Shown piece after piece: positions 43,931-53,255 of a DNA stretch of 64,000 nt. Position 1 is the first letter of the stretch; each line of letters begins with the position of its first letter. Below the pieces are notes generated by a model, which ran no database searches, was not told the origin of the DNA, and saw only the letters and a program-made list of their open reading frames with translations. The position numbers and the translations under genes are program-made. The DNA comes from Amycolatopsis alkalitolerans (GTDB taxonomy: Bacteria > Actinomycetota > Actinomycetes > Mycobacteriales > Pseudonocardiaceae), in assembly GCF_006152065.1 (NCBI RefSeq), contig NZ_VDFW01000004.1, positions 62,001 through 126,000 on the forward strand. Reading direction: 5' to 3'.

Positions 43931-44939
43931 TGCTGTCCCGGACCACCAGGACGGGGTCCAGCAGCACCGCGCGCCGCTTCAGCGGCTCCCCGGCGAGGCG
44001 GGCCACCAGCATCTCCACGAGGAGCCGGGCCGCGTCCCGCAACGGCTGGGACACGGTGGTCAGCGCCGGGGTCACCAGCGCCGCGCTCGGTGTGTCGTCG
44101 AAACCGACGACCGACAGGTCACGGCCCGGGGCCAGGCCACGGTTCCGCGCCGCGTGATAGGTGCCGACGGCCATGCTGTCGCTCGCGGCGATCACCGCGG
44201 TGGGCCGGTCCGGCAGATCCAGCAGCCGGTCCGCGGCACGGGCGGCCGCGCTGATCGTGTCCTCTGTGTACTCGCGGTCGCCGGCGTCGAGTCCGTGCGC
44301 GGCCATCGCCGAGCGCCAGCCGCCGGCCCGGTCGTCGCCGAGCCGGTGCCCCTCCGGCCAGCCGAGGAACGCGATCCGCCGGTGCCCCAGCCCGGTCAGA
44401 TGGTCCACGGCCTTCGCCACACCCGAGGCGCCGTCCACGTCCACCCACGCCTTGCCGACCCGTGGCGACAGCCTGCCGTACGAGACGAACGGCACGCCGC
44501 GCCGTTGCAGCCAGCCGGGACGTCGGTCGTGGCGGGCGATGTCGGTGAGCAGAAAGCCGTCCGCGCACCCTGTCTGGAGCATCGTGGCGTAGGTGTCCAG
44601 TTCCCCGCTCGCGCTTTCCGGGGTGAACACGACGAGGTGGTAATCCGCGCCCCGGGCCGCGTCGGCCACCGAGTGCAGGAACTCGTCCAGCACCCAGCCG
44701 AGCCGGTCCGGGTCCGGCGGCGGCACGCAGTAGCCGATCAGCCTGGACTGCCTGGTGCGCAACGACCTCGCGCCGCGGTCGGGCTGGTAACCGAGCCGGC
44801 TGATCACCGCACGCACATGGGTCAGCGTGTCGGGACGCAGCAGATCCGGCGCGTTGATGGCATTGGACACCGTCTGGCGGGACACCCCGGCCGCGCGCGC
44901 GACGTCGATCAGCGTGATTCGGCGGTCCGGCCTCGTCAC
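43911..44939 (-). CDS. LacI-family transcriptional regulator
   Basis: The 342-residue regulator has an N-terminal LacI helix-turn-helix ('ITLIDVARAAGVSRQTVSNA') with hinge region 'LRTRQSRLIGYCVPP' and a periplasmic-binding-like ligand domain ('AVIAASDSMAVGTYHAARNR', 'LSVVGFDDTPSAALVTPALT'). It is convergent with the importer and transcribed toward it. Likely targets are the GAACGTTC sites upstream of the importer and the site before the debranching enzyme. Confidence 0.92.
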   Translation of the reverse strand: MTRPDRRITLIDVARAAGVSRQTVSNAINAPDLLRPDTLTHVRAVISRLGYQPDRGARSLRTRQSRLIGYCVPPPDPDRLGWVLDEFLHSVADAARGADYHLVVFTPESASGELDTYATMLQTGCADGFLLTDIARHDRRPGWLQRRGVPFVSYGRLSPRVGKAWVDVDGASGVAKAVDHLTGLGHRRIAFLGWPEGHRLGDDRAGGWRSAMAAHGLDAGDREYTEDTISAAARAADRLLDLPDRPTAVIAASDSMAVGTYHAARNRGLAPGRDLSVVGFDDTPSAALVTPALTTVSQPLRDAARLLVEMLVARLAGEPLKRRAVLLDPVLVVRDSTVSPPG

Positions 44940-44969
44940 GGCCGCTCCTCCCAGCGCTCCTGCTCGACC

Positions 44970-47105
44970 CTATTCGTGCTGGTCGAGCCTACTCGTCCGC
45001 GGCGAGGCCGCGCCGATCACGGTTATGCCGTCCGGTGCGACCGCGCTCGTGACGCCGTCCGCCCCGATGGTGACCGTCAGCTCTTCGCCGGCGACCTGGA
45101 GCCCGCTTACGGTCAGTGGGCCGTACTCGCGCGCGAAGGTGGGCGCGAGCGTCACCTTGCCCCCGGGCACGTCCGCTTCGAGGCCCAGCGCCGCCTGGAG
45201 CACCAGGATCGACGCCGTCGCCGCCCACGCCTGTGGCCGGCAGGACGTGGGGTAGGGCGGGGGCCGCCTGCCCGCCGTGGTGCCGTGGCCCGCGAACAGT
45301 TCGGGCAGCCGGGCGTCGAAGGCCTCGGAAGTGTCGAGCAGGCCCGCCGCCAGGCCCGCTGCCGCATCGGGGAACCCGGCGCGGACGAGCCCGTGCACGG
45401 CGATCGCCGTGTCGTGCGGCCAGATCGAACCGATGTGGTAGCCGTAGGGATTGAAGCCCGCGGTATCGCTGCTCAGCGTCCGCAGACCGTGGCCCGAGTC
45501 GAGATCCGGCGCGGACAGCCGGGCCGCCAGCAAGGCGCTCTCCTCCTGATCGAGCAGACCCGTGCCGAGCAGATGGCCGAAACCCGAGGTCACCGAGTCC
45601 ACGGGCCGGCCGTCGCGGTCCAGTGCCACCGCCGGGTACGCGCCCGACGAGTCCTCGACCCAGAACCGCGCCCGGAAGCTGGTGCGCAGCCGGTCGGCCC
45701 ATTCCTCCCACTCGTCGGCTCCCGGCCGGCCGAATGCCCGCAGCAAAGCCGCCCCGCCCCGCGCCGCTTCGTACGCGTACGCCTGGACCTCGCACAGCGC
45801 GATCGGCGGGTCGGCGAGGCGGCCGTCCCGGTGGCGGATGGCGTCCACGGAGTCCTTCCAGCCCTGATTGGCGAGGCCGCGGCCGGTCCGGTCGACGTAA
45901 CGGAGGAAGCCGTCGCCCGTGTCGCCGTGGTCGCGCATCCAGGCGAGCGCCGAGTTCGCGTGCGGCAGCAGTTGTTCGACCTGGTCGGCGGCCATACCCC
46001 AGCGCCACGCGTCGTGCAGCAGCGTGATCCATAGGGGCGTGGCGTCCACCGTGCCGTAGTACACGGCCGGCAGTGCGAGGGTGCTGGTGTATTCCCGCGC
46101 GCCGCGCCGCACTTCGTGCAGGATCTTGCCCGGCTGCTCCTCGGCGGTCGAATCGACCACTTCGCCTTGGCGCCGGGCGAGCGTGCGCAGCGTGCCGGCC
46201 GCCAGTTCCGTGCCCAGCGGCAACAGCATGCGGGCTGCCCAGATCGCGTCGCGGCCGAAGAGCGTGAGGTACCAGGGGACACCGGCCGCCAGGAACTGGT
46301 CGGCGCGACCCCGGTCGTCGGAGCGCGGGTCCGTCAGGCGCAGCCGGTCGAGGTCGGCGACCGACTGCGCCAGCCAGCAGTCGAACCGGCGGTCCGCGCT
46401 ACGCAGTACGGGAGTACGCCAGGGTTTCTGGTCCGCGGGCGCGGCCGGGAACTGATCGCCGTCGTCGTGTGCGGCCGTGCACACCAGAAGGACGCTCCAG
46501 GACTGACCGGGGGCCAACCGGACCTGGTACGAGAACCGCCCGGCTGCCGCGTCCACGGTTTCCGCCGCGGGCTCGCTGACCAGGCGTACCGCGAACCCGT
46601 TGCGGGACCAGGCCGTCCCGCCCGCCGCGGCTTCCGCCGGCATCTCGTCCTCGCCGTGCCCGGTTCTCACCCGCTCCATCGAGGCCAGGTCGGTGCCCGC
46701 GTCCACCGAGAACCGGAAACGGACGTGCCGGGTGCCCGCGTTGCTGATCTCGAACGTCTCTTCCAGCCGCCCCGACGAGACCGTGCGGCGGCGTCGCAGG
46801 GCGACCGCGGTGTCCGTTGTCACCTCGCCGAGACCGCGGAGGGCAGCCCGGAACTCGGCCCGGTCCGCGCCCATCACCTCCGCGCCGAGGGGCGCCAGTT
46901 CGGCGCCTTCCACGACCGCGGACAGCCGGGACAACGCCCTGCTGTCACCGTGATAGAAGCCGTCCGCGCCACCGTCGAGTTGCCCGCCCGCGCGCGAGAG
47001 CACGAAGCTCGGCGCGCACAGCGTGACGACCGCGTCGTGGAGAAAGGGCGGCCGGTTCTCCGTCAGCGGGACGGGGCCGTCGAAGATCTCGACCGTGGTG
47101 TCCAA
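44970..47105 (-). CDS. Amylo-alpha-1,6-glucosidase-like (glycogen debranching) enzyme
   Basis: The 711-residue protein has an N-terminal bGDE_N domain ('FVLSRAGGQLDGGADGFYHG', 'DSRALSRLSAVVEGAELAPL') and a C-terminal (alpha/alpha)6 glucosidase domain with 'GVPWYLTLFGRDAIWAARML', 'DGFLRYVDRTGRGLANQGWK' and 'PYGYHIGSIWPHDTAIAVHG' carrying the acidic catalytic residues. The start is TTG 47105 with AGGTGG ten bases upstream. It follows the LacI gene on the same strand and has a LacI-like operator in front. No signal peptide is seen, so it acts on imported oligosaccharides in the cytosol. Confidence 0.88.
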   Translation of the reverse strand: MDTTVEIFDGPVPLTENRPPFLHDAVVTLCAPSFVLSRAGGQLDGGADGFYHGDSRALSRLSAVVEGAELAPLGAEVMGADRAEFRAALRGLGEVTTDTAVALRRRRTVSSGRLEETFEISNAGTRHVRFRFSVDAGTDLASMERVRTGHGEDEMPAEAAAGGTAWSRNGFAVRLVSEPAAETVDAAAGRFSYQVRLAPGQSWSVLLVCTAAHDDGDQFPAAPADQKPWRTPVLRSADRRFDCWLAQSVADLDRLRLTDPRSDDRGRADQFLAAGVPWYLTLFGRDAIWAARMLLPLGTELAAGTLRTLARRQGEVVDSTAEEQPGKILHEVRRGAREYTSTLALPAVYYGTVDATPLWITLLHDAWRWGMAADQVEQLLPHANSALAWMRDHGDTGDGFLRYVDRTGRGLANQGWKDSVDAIRHRDGRLADPPIALCEVQAYAYEAARGGAALLRAFGRPGADEWEEWADRLRTSFRARFWVEDSSGAYPAVALDRDGRPVDSVTSGFGHLLGTGLLDQEESALLAARLSAPDLDSGHGLRTLSSDTAGFNPYGYHIGSIWPHDTAIAVHGLVRAGFPDAAAGLAAGLLDTSEAFDARLPELFAGHGTTAGRRPPPYPTSCRPQAWAATASILVLQAALGLEADVPGGKVTLAPTFAREYGPLTVSGLQVAGEELTVTIGADGVTSAVAPDGITVIGAASPRTSRLDQHE

Positions 47106-47129
47106 GACAGCAGCGCCACCTCTCGTGAA

Positions 47130-47144
47130 TTTGATCGTTCCAAA
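47130..47144. promoter_or_regulatory. LacI-like operator before the debranching gene
   Basis: TTTGATCGTTCCAAA has TTTG/CAAA outer arms and resembles the TTTGAACGTTCATA sites at 40474-40507 in reverse view. It lies 25 bases upstream of the TTG start. Confidence 0.5.
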
Positions 47145-47259
47145 TTGAGATTAGCCACCAGCTCACGATGCTGACAAGACCCGGCTCAGGCCGGTGAAGC
47201 CGCGTTGCCCTTGTCACACCAGGAGATCGACGGTGTTCACTTAGTGATGCAACGCGGTC

Positions 47260-47887
47260 TCAGCCGGTGAACCGGTCCGCGGCCAGGAAATCCAGTTCCG
47301 CGAACGAGCCCTCCCCCGTGACTGTCCGGGCGACGGCTTCCCCGATCGCGCTCGCGTGCTTGAATCCGTGCCCGGAACAGCCGCCCGCCACGACGGTGCG
47401 GTGGCGGCGGCCCAGCACGAACTGGTGATCCGGAGTGTCGGTGACCATGCACGGCTGCGCCTTCACCGGCTCCGGGCGCAGACCGGGTATCACCTGCTCC
47501 GGCAGCGCGGCGGCAGTTGCCCAGTCTTCGGCCGCCACCCTCGGTCGAGCGTGTGGATCAGCACTCCGGCGGAACCCTCCTCGACGGCCGTGACCCGCGC
47601 CCCGTCCGCCACGACCGCGCCCGCGCGCCGGGCCGCGTCGAGCGCGGCGAGCACCGAGGCCTCGGGCCGGATCACCCCGGCGCCCGGGTCCCACAAGCCG
47701 GTGTAGTGGTCGGGAACGCCGGCGTGCTGGGGAAACCGCGACCGCAGCTCGTCGATGTCCACTGTGGTCACCGGCTGCCCGGCCGGAAACTGATCCAGAC
47801 CGATCACGCTCAGCCCGCGAGAGGCCAGCCGCCACAGCGAGCAGGACCCGAACGCCCCAGACCGACGACGGCGACGTCGTACCTCAT
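47260..47887 (-). pseudogene. FAD-dependent N-methyl amino acid oxidase (sarcosine-oxidase-like), broken
   Basis: Pieces of one enzyme appear in three frames. They are 'MRYDVAVVGLG' (FAD motif) from ATG 47887, 'PVTTVDIDELRSRFPQHAGV' with 'LWDPGAGVIRPEASVLAALD' in the middle, and 'VVAGGCSGHGFKHASAIGEA' near the end. The span of 628 bp is about half of the ~1150 bp of intact family members. Large deletions and at least two frame changes make it a pseudogene. The ATG overlaps the stop of the aftA-like gene. Confidence 0.7.
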
Positions 47888-49758
47888 CGCCGCACGATGA
47901 CCGTGAAGGGCCCGACGACGCGCTGGGTGAACTCCGGCGAGCCGAACAGCTTCGGGTCGAACGTGACGTCGTCGACGCGGATGTCGGGCGTACGGGGGAA
48001 GACGTCGCTCACCACGCCCATGACCAGCGTCGAGTCGTGATTGCGGAGGACGAACACGTTCGGCGGCGTATGCGGGTTCGCGTCGAGCCGCGCGAGCAGT
48101 TCCTGGGGGCTCGAAGAAGCCGCCCAGTGGCGGATCTCGGCGTTGCGCTCGCGGTAGTCGGCCAGCGGGTTCGCGTACTGCGCGCTGGTGTGCTGGAAAC
48201 CCCAGTAAGGCTGGTACGAAAGCAGATAACCGTTGGCGGACAGGACGATGTCGTCGGCCGGCCGCCGTCCAGACAGTTGGTTGATCGTGGCGATCAGCTG
48301 ATCGGCCCAGCCCCGGTCGTCGTCCGGATCGTGCTGGCCGCGCGCGTTCACCCCGGTCGGGTAGGCATCGGCCTCGGCTTGCCGGAGCCCGTCCTTCACT
48401 CCGTCGGTCACGCTGATCTGCGCGAGCGCGACAGCCGTCGCGCAGGCGACGACCAGCGCCACCGCCGGCACCTTGCGGGGCAGCCACCGCACCAGTTCGA
48501 CCGCGGCGAACACCCCGGCCGTCGCGAGCGTGACGTCCAGCGGAATGATCACCCGGAACGCGAGCAGTGTCGAATGCACCGCGAGCGCGAGCGTGGACAG
48601 CGCGAACCAGACGTAGACCACCGCGGTGAGCACGACCAGCGCGGCCGCCATCGCGTCCCGCCGCGAACGCACGAGGATCCACACCAGACCGGCGAGGCAC
48701 AGCAGCCCGAACACGCTGCCCGGGACGAACGGCGTCGGGAACGAGGACGAGTTCGCCGGCAGGTGGTGGGCAGCGGTAGTGGGCTTGCCGAGGCCGCCCG
48801 CGAGCAGGAACGGACCCCAGGTGACCAGCATGAGCGGCAGCGACACGACGGCGATCACCGCGATCCGCCGCACCAGCGCGGCGAACGTGCGGTCGAGCAC
48901 GCCTACCACCACCGCGAGCGCCACGACCACGAGCACACCGAAGAAGAAGTACAGCGTGTACGTCATCGCGGCGAAGCCGAGGTAACCGCCGACGAGCGCG
49001 AGCGGCCAGAACCGGACCGGCTCGCGACGGCGCAGGATCGTCCAGGTGAACACGGCGATCGGCGGCAGCCAGGCCGCCGAAACCCACGAGTACGGTTCCT
49101 CGACACCTTGCGAGATGAACCCGGCGAAGATCGTCGCGATGGTCGCCAGCAGCGCCAGCCGCCGGCGCGTCACGAGGCTCCAGAGCGTGAACGCCACCAC
49201 GGCGGCGATCGCGAGCCACATGATCGAGTACTGCTTGTACGCGGCCCAGCCTTCGAGGTGGACCGCGTTCGCGAAATGCCCGCCGAGCCAGAACCAGCCC
49301 GCGGGGTAGTAGCTCGGCAGGCCGTGATAGTTCATGTCCGTCAGCCCCGGGCTCGCGGTCATGCGCTCCATGAACTGCAGGCGGAACGGGTTGTCGACGG
49401 ACGCGCCGTAGAGGTAGTAGCGCGTGCCCTGCAGCGGGAGCGCGATCATCAGTGTCGCGAGCCCCGACAGCGCTGTCCACGCGCCGACGATCTTGAGCCA
49501 CGACGGCCACCGCGCGCCGCGCCGGAAGGCCAGCACCGCGAACACGACGACCACGATCACCGTGCTCGCGAACGCCATCAACGCCAATGGGACGAAAGTG
49601 CCGGGTGTGACGTGCAGCCGCGCCGCCACGACCTGCAGCAGCAGGCTGAACACGGCCGCGAAGCAGGCGCCGAGGACGAGTTCCGCAGCCCACCTGCCAC
49701 CCGGGCGGCGCCGGGCCCCCGGCGGTGCGGGGCGCGGCCGGGTCTCCTGCTGGATCAG
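47884..49758 (-). CDS. aftA: Galactan 5-O-arabinofuranosyltransferase (AftA-like, GT85)
   Basis: The ~624-residue polytopic glycosyltransferase would add the first arabinofuranose to galactan in cell-wall arabinogalactan, using decaprenyl-phospho-arabinose. The family signature is 'DNPFRLQFMERMTASPGLTD' followed by 'MNYHGLPSYYPAGWFWLGG', in the loop after the first helices. The C terminus is a soluble domain of about 150 residues. Length is close to mycobacterial AftA (~640). No ATG, GTG or TTG start is well placed: the frame upstream is open, and the likely initiation is at CTG 49758 overlapping the previous stop (CTGA), or the start lies elsewhere. The start is therefore uncertain. Confidence 0.8.
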   Translation of the reverse strand: MIQQETRPRPAPPGARRRPGGRWAAELVLGACFAAVFSLLLQVVAARLHVTPGTFVPLALMAFASTVIVVVVFAVLAFRRGARWPSWLKIVGAWTALSGLATLMIALPLQGTRYYLYGASVDNPFRLQFMERMTASPGLTDMNYHGLPSYYPAGWFWLGGHFANAVHLEGWAAYKQYSIMWLAIAAVVAFTLWSLVTRRRLALLATIATIFAGFISQGVEEPYSWVSAAWLPPIAVFTWTILRRREPVRFWPLALVGGYLGFAAMTYTLYFFFGVLVVVALAVVVGVLDRTFAALVRRIAVIAVVSLPLMLVTWGPFLLAGGLGKPTTAAHHLPANSSSFPTPFVPGSVFGLLCLAGLVWILVRSRRDAMAAALVVLTAVVYVWFALSTLALAVHSTLLAFRVIIPLDVTLATAGVFAAVELVRWLPRKVPAVALVVACATAVALAQISVTDGVKDGLRQAEADAYPTGVNARGQHDPDDDRGWADQLIATINQLSGRRPADDIVLSANGYLLSYQPYWGFQHTSAQYANPLADYRERNAEIRHWAASSSPQELLARLDANPHTPPNVFVLRNHDSTLVMGVVSDVFPRTPDIRVDDVTFDPKLFGSPEFTQRVVGPFTVIVRR

Positions 49759-50285
49759 CTCGCCACCCAGCGCAGCAGCCGGCGGATCACGGATCGCGCG
49801 GTGGGTTCGACGGCCTGCCAGTACCAGCCGGCCCAGCGGTAGCCGACCGGGTCGGTCGTGGTCGCGCGTGCCTCGAAGGTCAGCAGGGCCTGCTCCTCGT
49901 CGTAGGGCTGGTGGACGAAAGCGATCGCGATCGTACCGCGCCGCGGTCGCGAGAACGCCGGGAACTCCCGCGCGGCGATCGACTCCCAGGCGGAGAAGGC
50001 GGTCCAGAACCGGCCCGCCGCGCCGAGCACCAGCTCCCGGCCGGGCCGGCGGCCCAGTACGGTCCACGGCGCGTGCGCGAGGATCTCGTCGAACCCCGGC
50101 GCGAACTCGCGCGGGCGCAGCGGCGAGGGCACTTCGAGCGGCGCGCGGAACGCCGCGGGCAGTTCGTCCAGCTTCGCGCCGATGCCGCCGGGTCTGGTGC
50201 CCGTCAGCAGTTGCTCGCGGAGCCCGAAGTCGACATGTGGAGTGAAGTGGTCCAGCAGAGCCGGTGTGGCGTTCTGCACGGTCAC
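49755..50285 (-). CDS. Conserved hypothetical protein upstream of aftA
   Basis: The 176-residue protein contains 'LLDHFTPHVDFGLREQLLTG', 'ILAHAPWTVLGRRPGRELVL', and 'GTIAIAFVHQPYDEEQALLT' with 'ATTTDPVGYRWAGWYWQAVE'. This is an alpha/beta protein resembling the SRPBCC (START-like) fold. GTG 50285 has AGAGGGG eight bases upstream. It overlaps the aftA frame by four bases. I do not recognise a specific function. Confidence 0.55.
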   Translation of the reverse strand: MTVQNATPALLDHFTPHVDFGLREQLLTGTRPGGIGAKLDELPAAFRAPLEVPSPLRPREFAPGFDEILAHAPWTVLGRRPGRELVLGAAGRFWTAFSAWESIAAREFPAFSRPRRGTIAIAFVHQPYDEEQALLTFEARATTTDPVGYRWAGWYWQAVEPTARSVIRRLLRWVAS

Positions 50286-50385
50286 GGTCTTGCCCCTCTC
50301 GTGCCGCGGGACATCGCACAATTTTTGCCGGAGAGCGGGTAGCCGCGGAGAGGGTCGAAAGTCCCCGAACCGGTGGGGGCGTTTT

Positions 50386-52305
50386 TCACCGGCAGTCGAA
50401 CAGCACCCCCGCGCTCGCCGCGGCGGCGCCGATCCACGCCGCCGGGACGTGCGAGCAGTGGCGGGTGATCCACGCCAGCCGCTCGACGATGGCCGGTTGC
50501 GGCCCCTGCCCGATCATCCCCGACCGGCCGCCGCCGCCCATGCGCAGGAACACCGCGGGCAGCAGGACGAACCGGACGCGGCCGTCGCGGACCCAGCCCG
50601 CGAACTGGGCCGCGGTCGGCGCCGGATCGAGCCCGAGGTAGCCGCCCAGCGGCGCGACCCGGGCATCGGTGTGCACCAGAAACGGGTCGGCGCCGTAGCT
50701 GCCGCCCTCGATCGCGAGCTGGATCGGGGCCGTGGCGTCGTGGGCGACGGCGTAGCTGAGGGTTTCGCGCTGGCCGGCGGTGAGCCGGCCGGCAGCGTCC
50801 ATGAACGCGACGTAGGCGGTTCCGGCACCGCCCAGCACCGTCTTCGCGACCGCTGAACCGTCCGAAGTGGAGGGACCGGCGACCGGGTCGGCGGCGAGGA
50901 GCACGTCGGAAGGTGTGGCCGCGGCGAAGATCGAGTAGGCCGCGGGGCCGGCGAGGATCGCGGCGAACCCGGCGAACGCGACGGTACGGCGGCGTGGCAC
51001 AGCGGCGATCATCGCGACCGCGCCGAGTGCGAGTACCGCGAACTTGAGCCAGGGCAACCATTGTGGGGTGCGGTCGAGCAGGACGAACGAAAGCGCGGTG
51101 GTGCCCGCGATCGCCCCGAGCAGCCAGGCGCGGTGCTCCCGCCAGGCGGCGACGAGTCCGGCGGCGGAAAGCGCCGCGACCGCGGGTGCGAGTGCCGCCG
51201 TGTAGTAGGCGTGGAAAATCCCGCCGGTGAAAGAGAAGACGAGCGCGTAGACGGCGAGCCAGCCGCCCCACAACAGCCAGCCGCTACGTTGTCCTGGCAT
51301 GCCGCGCCGATAGCGGACCGCGGCGAAGATCGCGGAACCGATCGCGAGCGGCAGGAACCACGCGATCTGGCCGCCGACGACCGGATCGAACAACCGCAAC
51401 GGCCCCGGCGGGCCACCCAGGTTGGTGCCGATCGCCGCGCCGAACGCGCTCTGCGGGCCGGTGTCGGCACCGACGAGCCGGCCGAAACCGTTGTAGCCGA
51501 AGATGAGTTGCCAGATCGAGCCGCCGGTCGTGCTGCCTACGAACGGTTTCTCCCCCGGCCACAGGCTCACCAGCAGCGGCCACCACAGCGAGACGGCGAG
51601 CGTCGTGACACCGCCGAGCGCGAGGTGCCCGAGCTTGCGCCAGCGGTGCACCGGCGCGGGCAGATAGGCCAGTGCCAGTGCGGGAAGCACGGCCCACGCG
51701 ACGATCATCTTGGCGAGGAAACCCAGTCCCACGAAGGCTCCGGCGGCCAGCAGCCAGCGCGCCCGGCCCTCTTCGGCGGCGCGCGTGACGCAATAGGCGG
51801 CCAGGAGCAGCATCAGGATCAGCAGCGTGTCGGGCATGTCGTCACGGTTGATCGCCGTCGTGACCGGGGACAACGCCAGGATGAGCGCGGCCAGGAGCGC
51901 GGTCGTCTCGCCCGCCCACCTGCGGACGACGCGGTGCAGGACGAACACCGCCGCGACGCCTTCCGCCGCCTGGACGAGCGCTATCACCCACCAGTGGTAG
52001 CCGAGGATCCACGAGGCGACCGCCTGCACCCAGAACGCCAGCGGCGGCTTGTCGATCGTGACCACGCCCGAGGGGTCGAAGCCGGAGAACAGGAACGCCG
52101 CCGTGCTCCGGGACATCGAATGTACGGCCGCGGCGTAGTACGGCTGGACGACGCGGCCACCGAGCGCCCAGCCGTAGAGCAGTGCCGCAGCGGTCAGGAC
52201 GGCGAGCAGGGCGGCGAGTTCCCACCGGCGGCGAACGATCATGCGGCCACTCAACCGCAGCGAGCGCCGCCGATCGTCAACCCTCGGGTGGGAACTCCCG
52301 GTCAA
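50386..52305 (-). CDS. ArnT-like/GT39 family glycosyltransferase
   Basis: This 639-residue membrane glycosyltransferase has 10 or more helices. The N-terminal 'SGFDPSGVVTIDKPPLAFWV' carries the DKPP motif of PMT/ArnT proteins, and 'INRDDMPDTLLILMLLLAAY' holds the acidic residue pair. It would transfer a sugar from a polyprenyl phosphate donor to a lipid or protein at the outer face. The start is uncertain: TTG 52305 overlaps the CoA-binding gene stop, and ATG 52242 is the next candidate. It stands 100 bases from the aftA neighbour and belongs to the envelope group. Confidence 0.78.
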   Translation of the reverse strand: MTGSSHPRVDDRRRSLRLSGRMIVRRRWELAALLAVLTAAALLYGWALGGRVVQPYYAAAVHSMSRSTAAFLFSGFDPSGVVTIDKPPLAFWVQAVASWILGYHWWVIALVQAAEGVAAVFVLHRVVRRWAGETTALLAALILALSPVTTAINRDDMPDTLLILMLLLAAYCVTRAAEEGRARWLLAAGAFVGLGFLAKMIVAWAVLPALALAYLPAPVHRWRKLGHLALGGVTTLAVSLWWPLLVSLWPGEKPFVGSTTGGSIWQLIFGYNGFGRLVGADTGPQSAFGAAIGTNLGGPPGPLRLFDPVVGGQIAWFLPLAIGSAIFAAVRYRRGMPGQRSGWLLWGGWLAVYALVFSFTGGIFHAYYTAALAPAVAALSAAGLVAAWREHRAWLLGAIAGTTALSFVLLDRTPQWLPWLKFAVLALGAVAMIAAVPRRRTVAFAGFAAILAGPAAYSIFAAATPSDVLLAADPVAGPSTSDGSAVAKTVLGGAGTAYVAFMDAAGRLTAGQRETLSYAVAHDATAPIQLAIEGGSYGADPFLVHTDARVAPLGGYLGLDPAPTAAQFAGWVRDGRVRFVLLPAVFLRMGGGGRSGMIGQGPQPAIVERLAWITRHCSHVPAAWIGAAAASAGVLFDCR

Positions 52306-52715
52306 CCCTGGGGCTTAGTTATCCGCCCCAGGGCTCGTACCACCGCGGTACATTGATCTTCCACGTAGTCCAGCCCCGCCTCGGTCGCGATCCTGCGTGC
52401 TTCCGGCGAGACGATGCCCTGCTGGAGCCAGAGCGTCTTCGCGCCGATCGCGACGGCCTCGCGCGCGATGCCCGGCGCCTCGCGGGCGGGCCGGAACACG
52501 TCGACGAGGTCCACCGGCTCCGGGATGTCGCTCAGCGAGCGGTACACCTTCTCGCCCAGCAGTTCGTCCGCGGACGGGTGCACCGGGATGATGCGGAACC
52601 CGTTGGCCTGCAGGTTCGCCGGCACGGAGTGCGCGGCCTTGGCGGGATGCCGGCTCAGTCCCACGACGGCGATCGTGTTCGCGGCGGCGAGGGCGCGTTG
52701 GGCGAGGTCAGCCAT
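52302..52715 (-). CDS. CoA-binding protein (CoA_binding_2, YccU-like)
   Basis: The 137-residue Rossmann-like protein contains 'NTIAVVGLSRHPAKAAHSVP', 'GFRIIPVHPSADELLGEKVY' and 'AKTLWLQQGIVSPEARRIAT', the hallmark order of CoA_binding_2. Its role is not settled for the family. It is the first gene of the unit with the GT39-like protein, which begins at its stop codon. Confidence 0.85.
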   Translation of the reverse strand: MADLAQRALAAANTIAVVGLSRHPAKAAHSVPANLQANGFRIIPVHPSADELLGEKVYRSLSDIPEPVDLVDVFRPAREAPGIAREAVAIGAKTLWLQQGIVSPEARRIATEAGLDYVEDQCTAVVRALGRITKPQG

Positions 52716-52786
52716 ACCGCGTTCAACCCCGCAGGTCGGGTGCGCATTCCGGGTTTCACTGCCTGGCGCGCGGGTAGCCAGGTGAC

Positions 52787-53191
52787 GTGGACACGAACGC
52801 CTATGTGACCTTCCTCGTGGTAGGGGTCGTGACGGTCGTGATCGACGGTCAGATCATCTATCACAGCGGCAAGCGGTACCTGCGGCATTCGGCGGGTGAC
52901 CCCGCTGCCGAATCCTCGATGACCAGGCTGGTCGTGGTGCTGTTCCACCTGGCGGTGCTGGGTGTGCTCGCGTTGCTGTCCACCGTGCGCTTCCCCGGCG
53001 GTGGCTCGCTGCCCGGCGTCGTCGGGCGGCTGGGTGTGCTGCTGCTGATCGTCGCGGTGGCGCACGGTATCGCGATCGGGGTGCTGACCCGGCTGCGCGA
53101 GGAGCAGGCCGTCGAGGACTACCGCAACCGCCCGCCCGTCGACCGGCGGCTGCCGGAGGCGACGATCCGCCCGATCGACCCGTCGGACTGA
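52787..53191 (+). CDS. Small integral membrane protein
   Basis: The 134-residue protein has three hydrophobic helices ('FLVVGVVTVVIDGQIIYHSG', 'RLVVVLFHLAVLGVLALL', 'RLGVLLLIVAVAHGIAIGVL') and an acidic C-terminal tail 'IRPIDPSD'. GTG 52787 starts the frame, divergent from the CoA-binding gene. No named family is recognised; similar proteins occur in many actinomycetes. Confidence 0.6.
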   Translation: MDTNAYVTFLVVGVVTVVIDGQIIYHSGKRYLRHSAGDPAAESSMTRLVVVLFHLAVLGVLALLSTVRFPGGGSLPGVVGRLGVLLLIVAVAHGIAIGVLTRLREEQAVEDYRNRPPVDRRLPEATIRPIDPSD

Positions 53192-53209
53192 GTCACCACG
53201 CACCTTCGG

Positions 53210-53245
53210 TCTACAGAACATTGACGACCGAGAGGTATCTGTAGA
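53210..53245. promoter_or_regulatory. Operator pair and promoter before boxC
   Basis: TCTACAGA (53210-53217) and its reverse complement TCTGTAGA (53238-53245) flank a TTGACG -35 element (53221-53226). The right arm overlaps the expected -10 position. This layout suits a repressor that blocks the box operon promoter. Confidence 0.5.
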
Positions 53246-53255
53246 GAATCGTCCC

